Assembly: GCA_903903705.1 (NCBI GenBank)
Contig: CAIUZU010000003.1
Location: 1 to 8,631 of the forward strand
Reading direction: 5' to 3'
DNA length: 8,631 bases
Origin: an uncultured Helicobacteraceae bacterium
GTDB lineage: Bacteria > Campylobacterota > Campylobacteria > Campylobacterales > Sulfurimonadaceae
Shown: positions 5,337-8,631 of the stretch, one piece after another
Position numbering within the stretch: the first letter of the stretch is position 1
How the letters are laid out: each line of letters begins with the position of its first letter
Made by a program: the position numbers and the translations under genes
The notes under the pieces: model-generated
Databases searched by the model: none
What the model saw: the letters and a program-made list of their open reading frames with translations, nothing else
Told to the model about the DNA's origin: nothing

Positions 5337-7816
5337 GACAGCTCCTTTAGAGATTTTTCAATCATAATACTTAACTGATCCACAAAAAAACTAAAACCGT
5401 TTGACTGCAAGATTTGATTGTCTATTTTTACATCATAGAGTTTAAGCTGGTTTGCAAATGCTCCGTCCGCATTATTCTCTACGACTATTCTATACTTAAA
5501 CCTCTCAAGTGATTTTAATTGCTCTTTGCCGAGCGGATGCACCCAAGCAAAATGAACATGCGAAAGACGAGGATTGTTTAGATGCGCTAGACTCTCACAA
5601 ATAGCACCGCGGGTCGAACCCCAGCCGATAATGGCAATATCGCCCTCGCCTACAATCTCAGGAGCAATCGCTTCTGTGGTTAGTTCATCATTTTTGCGCG
5701 CACGTTTAGCGACCATTTTTTCACGCATTTTATAATCTTCCGTAATCTGCCCTCGCTCATCGTGCTCATCTCCGACTGCACAAATCAAGCCTTTTCCAAA
5801 ACCGGGAACAGTTCTAGGACTTATACCGTTTTTTGTATCTTCGTAACGCACATAATCTTTAGTGCTTTGTACGAGGTAGCTTCGCTGTTCATACGAGGAA
5901 AACTCCACTTTTTCTATCATGGAGATAGAATCTGCCAAGTATTGGTCACTTAAAATAATTACCGGAGTTTGATATTTATCTGCCATCTCAAAAGCAAGAT
6001 AACCATAATCTATGCACTCTCTTAAACTCCCCGGTGCTAAAACGATGCGAGGAAATGAACCGTGTCCCGAGTAGAGTGCCATGTTTAAATCACCCTGCTC
6101 ACTTCGAGTCGGCAGTCCTGTTGCAGGACCGGGTCGCTGTGAAAGGTAGATAACTGCAGGAGTCTCTGTCATACCGCTTAGACTAAGCGCTTCACCCATC
6201 AGAGCAAAACCTCCGCCCGATGTTGTAGTCATCGCACGAGCACCGCTATACCATCCTCCAAGCACCATACTAAGAGAAGCAATCTCATCTTCACTCTGCT
6301 CAACCGCAATACTCAAATGTTTGGACATATCCGCCATAAAGTTCAGCACTCCCGTCGAAGGCGACATCGGATAAGCGGTAACCATGTTACACCCGCCTGC
6401 TAAAAAGCCAAATCCACATGCCGTAGTTCCATCCATTAAGTGAAGTTTTTTTACACCTTCCAAATCAGATTTTGGCAACTTCGGCAGAGTTATGTTTTCT
6501 AATTTCACTCCCTCTTCATAGCCGTATTCAGCCACATCTCTATTTACGTCATCATCTTTAAAATGTTCTGCAATATTTTGTAATAATGAGCTTTTGTCAA
6601 TCCTCAACACTCCAAAAAGCACACCTGCTATATAGGTATTTGCATATTTTGCATTGCCGAATTTTTCTGCACTCTCTTTCATTGCTACAAAAATCATATT
6701 TGTTTTTTTCTCAGAAAATGCCTCATCTGCAAAGACTATAGTGTTTGCATGCCATCTCTCTTGCATATGTTCTAACGCAAGTGAATCCAGAGCGATGGAG
6801 ATATCAACTTTCCAGCACGGGGCTTCTACCGGAGCATCTGAAATTCGGATGAGAATTGTGTTACTGCCGCCTCGCACACGCGACATATACTCTTTTGTTG
6901 AAAAGATATAAAATCCACTCTTCTTAAACGCTTCACTCACTATTTTCTCAAGCGTAGCGATGCCGGTTCCAGCCGCACCGCCGATGAGTATGGAGATACT
7001 TTGAGAGGCGCCGTTATCTGCCACCCTGCTTTCATGCTTAGCTATGTTGGGAATATTTTTACTATCCTCAGTAAGAGTCTGATACCTTCCATAACCCCAA
7101 GTTATTTTTCCGCCGTAATACCCAAGAATGATTACGTTAAGACCAGTTACAAGAACAATGGCATGGTAGAGTATCCCTTGAAATGAATGTTCGTAAACGA
7201 CATGTGGATTTTCGTAGTAGATATAGATTGCAACAACCCCTAAAAGAAGCGTGATAGATGAAACAATCAACTTTATGACAAATGCTCTGTGCATTGAAAA
7301 ATTGTAATTTATCCACCAGCTTAAAATTCCCGGCACCATTGCTACAAATCCCATTACCGTTGCGACAAAGAAGGAGTAAAACACCCCTGCATCGTAAGCC
7401 TCGTTTGGCATTGTTAAAAATAAGATATCCATTCCCGTAGCAAAAAGGTGCAAAGCGATTGGAAAATGGACTGCTGCGGGATGGGGATGGTATTTTTTAT
7501 ACCAAGTTTTTAGTTTTGATTTAAATAATTCGTGAGAGTCGTTTTGATGTTCTTGCGTTTTTGGAGTTTGCGTAACCGAGCCAATCTGCTCGCTGCCCTC
7601 AAGCTTGCCTACAACGGCAAACTCTTTAAAAACTTCATCACCATGCGGAGCATTGGACAAGGCAGAAGTTAAATCAACCCCTGCGGTATGTTCTCCCACA
7701 TGGTCACCGTTTTTCCAAAAAGGACTATTAGTAACATCATAGACCACATTTTTGTAGGCCACATAAGCTTTCTCACCATTTTGACCGTTATATCTCTTAA
7801 GCTCGTCTATCGTCAT
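5333..7816 (-). CDS. Fusion: cytochrome b5-like domain, DUF2231 membrane domain, and 2-oxoacid:ferredoxin oxidoreductase gamma-alpha subunit
   Basis: This 827-residue protein combines parts normally encoded separately. Residues 1-75 are a cytochrome b5-like heme domain (YNGQNGEKAYVAYKNVVYDV, then DHVGEHTAGVDLT and APHGDEVF); His39 and His58 are the likely heme ligands. Residues 105-240 resemble DUF2231: HPHPAAVHFPIALH (110-123) and four hydrophobic helices near 116-136, 145-166, 178-200 and 213-235. After a 30-residue polar linker come the OFOR gamma domain (SILIGGAAGTGI, 275-286, to about 440) and the alpha domain (462-825), with AYPMSPSTG (481-489), EQSEDEIAS (506-514), RPGPATGLPTRSEQGD (561-576) and VVENNADGAFANQL (778-791). 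Residues 272-827 match a complete stand-alone alpha subunit. Lysines before helix 1 and basic residues after helices 2 and 4 predict both ends in the cytoplasm. The ATG at 7816 has an AAGGAT ribosome site 6 bases upstream; no obvious internal start precedes the gamma domain. Confidence 0.92.
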   Translation of the reverse strand: MTIDELKRYNGQNGEKAYVAYKNVVYDVTNSPFWKNGDHVGEHTAGVDLTSALSNAPHGDEVFKEFAVVGKLEGSEQIGSVTQTPKTQEHQNDSHELFKSKLKTWYKKYHPHPAAVHFPIALHLFATGMDILFLTMPNEAYDAGVFYSFFVATVMGFVAMVPGILSWWINYNFSMHRAFVIKLIVSSITLLLGVVAIYIYYENPHVVYEHSFQGILYHAIVLVTGLNVIILGYYGGKITWGYGRYQTLTEDSKNIPNIAKHESRVADNGASQSISILIGGAAGTGIATLEKIVSEAFKKSGFYIFSTKEYMSRVRGGSNTILIRISDAPVEAPCWKVDISIALDSLALEHMQERWHANTIVFADEAFSEKKTNMIFVAMKESAEKFGNAKYANTYIAGVLFGVLRIDKSSLLQNIAEHFKDDDVNRDVAEYGYEEGVKLENITLPKLPKSDLEGVKKLHLMDGTTACGFGFLAGGCNMVTAYPMSPSTGVLNFMADMSKHLSIAVEQSEDEIASLSMVLGGWYSGARAMTTTSGGGFALMGEALSLSGMTETPAVIYLSQRPGPATGLPTRSEQGDLNMALYSGHGSFPRIVLAPGSLRECIDYGYLAFEMADKYQTPVIILSDQYLADSISMIEKVEFSSYEQRSYLVQSTKDYVRYEDTKNGISPRTVPGFGKGLICAVGDEHDERGQITEDYKMREKMVAKRARKNDELTTEAIAPEIVGEGDIAIIGWGSTRGAICESLAHLNNPRLSHVHFAWVHPLGKEQLKSLERFKYRIVVENNADGAFANQLKLYDVKIDNQILQSNGFSFFVDQLSIMIEKSLKELS

Positions 7817-7884
7817 GACAATATCCTTAATTACTTATGCTTGAGTTTGCTTTATTTTAAATTCTTTCTGAGTTATTGGTTTCA

Positions 7885-7917
7885 CTTATAATAGTAGCTT
7901 AAAAAAGTAACATGTTA
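7885..7917 (-). promoter_or_regulatory. Candidate promoter of the oxidoreductase operon with a palindrome at -35
   Basis: On the minus strand TATTAT (7893-7888) is a good -10, preceded by a T-rich stretch. Transcription would start near 7881, leaving a leader of about 65 bases. At the -35 position lies TAACATGTTA (7908-7917), a perfect 10-bp palindrome that could be an operator. Prediction by eye only. Confidence 0.5.
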
Positions 7918-8032
7918 TAAACCAAATATATAAAGTGTCAAAAATAATACAAAGTAAAACTCGCATAAAGCGACAAACTTTATCTAGCCAAAATTACATA
8001 CTGATTTTTTTGTTAAATATTAGTTTTTTTGA

Positions 8033-8038
8033 TAAAAT
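8033..8038 (+). promoter_or_regulatory. Candidate promoter -10 of the sbcD-like gene
   Basis: TAAAAT (8033-8038) is a five-of-six match to the -10 consensus. T runs at about 8005-8011 and 8024-8030 recur at intervals upstream, the pattern of Campylobacterota sigma70 promoters that lack a -35. The leader would be about 20 bases. Confidence 0.5.
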
Positions 8039-8062
8039 AATTAAAACTATCGGGGGTTTGAC

Positions 8063-8631
8063 TTGAAAATAATACACTTTAGTGACACTCATCTAGGGTT
8101 TAACGATCTTGATATTTTAAATGAAGAGAATATCAACCAAAGAGAAGCTGATTTCTACGACGCTTTTTCTCAAGTAATTGCTCAGATAAAAGTTATTCAG
8201 CCCGATTTCATCATCCATACCGGAGATCTGTTTCACCGCCCAAGCCCCTCAAACCGAGCCATAACATTTGCGCTTGAGCAGTTTAAAATCATAGATTCGT
8301 TAAATATTCCTTTCATACTTATAGCCGGAAACCACTCAACGCCAAGAACGAACCTAAGCTCGCCGATACTAAAGATTTTTGAGAATTTTAAAAATCTACA
8401 TGTAGCTTACAATCAAGAGTATAAAAAGATAGAGTTTGAGAGTGTAATATTCCACACCCTGCCCCATATGAACGACGAAACAAAGGCGCTCTCTCAGATA
8501 GAACTATGTGAAGAGCAATCAGCATGTGGGCTTTGGTCCGAGGTGTTGTTGTATCCATCGACTTTGCCCGCTTCCCGGAGCATGGTCTCGCTTCGGGACG
8601 TTTCTCCTCCGACATCCAGTGACCCACCACG
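8063..8631 (+). CDS. SbcD/Mre11-type DNA repair nuclease, partial and apparently interrupted
   Basis: SbcD-type nucleases use two metal ions to cut DNA ends and hairpins, working with an SbcC/Rad50 ATPase. The frame begins at TTG 8063 (KIIHFSDTHLG follows); the in-frame TAA at 8042 leaves no ATG, and GGGGG at 8052-8056 can serve as ribosome site. Metal-site motifs of the metallophosphatase core are present: FSDTHLG (Asp8, His10), IHTGDLFHRP (51-60, Asp55, His58) and IAGNHS (88-93, Asn90, His91), then HTLPHM (131-136). The resemblance stops after IELCEEQ (146-152, ending at 8518). The rest of the frame stays open to the window edge but is proline- and serine-rich and unlike the family, in DNA of much higher GC. 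The native C-terminal part is therefore missing here, through insertion or an assembly join. A full-length homologue would have roughly 370-400 residues. Confidence 0.85.
   Translation, partial: MKIIHFSDTHLGFNDLDILNEENINQREADFYDAFSQVIAQIKVIQPDFIIHTGDLFHRPSPSNRAITFALEQFKIIDSLNIPFILIAGNHSTPRTNLSSPILKIFENFKNLHVAYNQEYKKIEFESVIFHTLPHMNDETKALSQIELCEEQSACGLWSEVLLYPSTLPASRSMVSLRDVSPPTSSDPP
8519..8631. other. Foreign GC-rich segment interrupting the sbcD-like gene
   Basis: From about 8519 the base composition rises to roughly 59% GC by my count over the last 112 bases, against the AT-rich rest of the window, and the SbcD protein match ends. A short imperfect hairpin is visible (TCCCG 8573-8577 with CGGGA 8594-8598, GAG 8578-8580 with CTC 8587-8589). 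No transposase motif is recognisable in any frame and the other end is not in view. It could be the edge of an insertion sequence or other repeat at a contig break, or a chimeric join. The exact boundary is uncertain, within about 8510-8525. Confidence 0.55.

Noticed and set aside
7962..7985. Weak inverted repeat ATAAAG/CTTTAT between the oxidoreductase operon and the sbcD-like gene
   Set aside because: A six-base AT-rich arm pair with a 7-base loop is expected by chance here, and there is no T tract or GC core to make a terminator.
8388..8630. An 80-codon open frame on the minus strand at the right end
   Set aside because: Half of it is antisense to well-supported SbcD codons and the rest lies in the foreign segment; no motif is recognisable and the frame crosses the apparent junction, so it is likely chance.
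1..8631. CRISPR arrays, tRNA or rRNA genes, and att sites
   Set aside because: I looked for regularly spaced repeats, cloverleaf-like sequences and rRNA-conserved blocks and saw none.

Overview
The window looks like a chromosomal segment of a free-living, flagellated member of the Campylobacterota (formerly Epsilonproteobacteria), probably close to Sulfurimonas or Sulfuricurvum. The evidence is low-GC coding with many AAA, ATA and TTT codons, T-rich sigma70-type promoters without a clear -35, and fliP divergent from glmU, a pairing I recall from Campylobacter jejuni. The genus is inference.

Left part (1-2243), minus strand: fliP, trmA and the start of a small secreted coiled-coil protein form one tight transcription unit. 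The TrmA carries four cysteines placed like the iron-sulfur ligands of its paralogue RlmD. Centre-left (2244-3566): glmU on the plus strand has its own extended -10 promoter and ends in a hairpin at the stop codon.

Centre (3600-4431): two Fur-box-like sites, centred 52 bp apart, precede a compact three-gene operon. It encodes a 54-residue protein, a DUF2325 protein with a cysteine-rich tail, and a 64-residue protein. None has a known function; the promoter layout predicts repression by Fur when iron is plentiful. A 10-bp hairpin separates this operon from the convergent genes to the right.

Right-centre (4485-7893), minus strand: a two-gene operon for a 2-oxoacid:ferredoxin oxidoreductase (OFOR). 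The beta subunit is of ordinary length but has Gln in place of one expected cluster cysteine. The alpha subunit is most unusual: the normal gamma-alpha chain is preceded in the same reading frame by a cytochrome b5-like domain and a four-helix DUF2231 membrane domain. The predicted topology puts both the heme domain and the catalytic domains in the cytoplasm. This suggests a membrane-tethered OFOR that exchanges electrons with a heme, and perhaps the quinone pool, rather than only with soluble ferredoxin. It is the best candidate here for an undescribed system.

Right end (8033-8631), plus strand: an SbcD/Mre11-type nuclease gene with a TTG start. Its family resemblance stops near position 8518, where the base composition jumps to about 59% GC. 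The last ~113 bases look foreign: the end of an inserted element or an assembly chimera.
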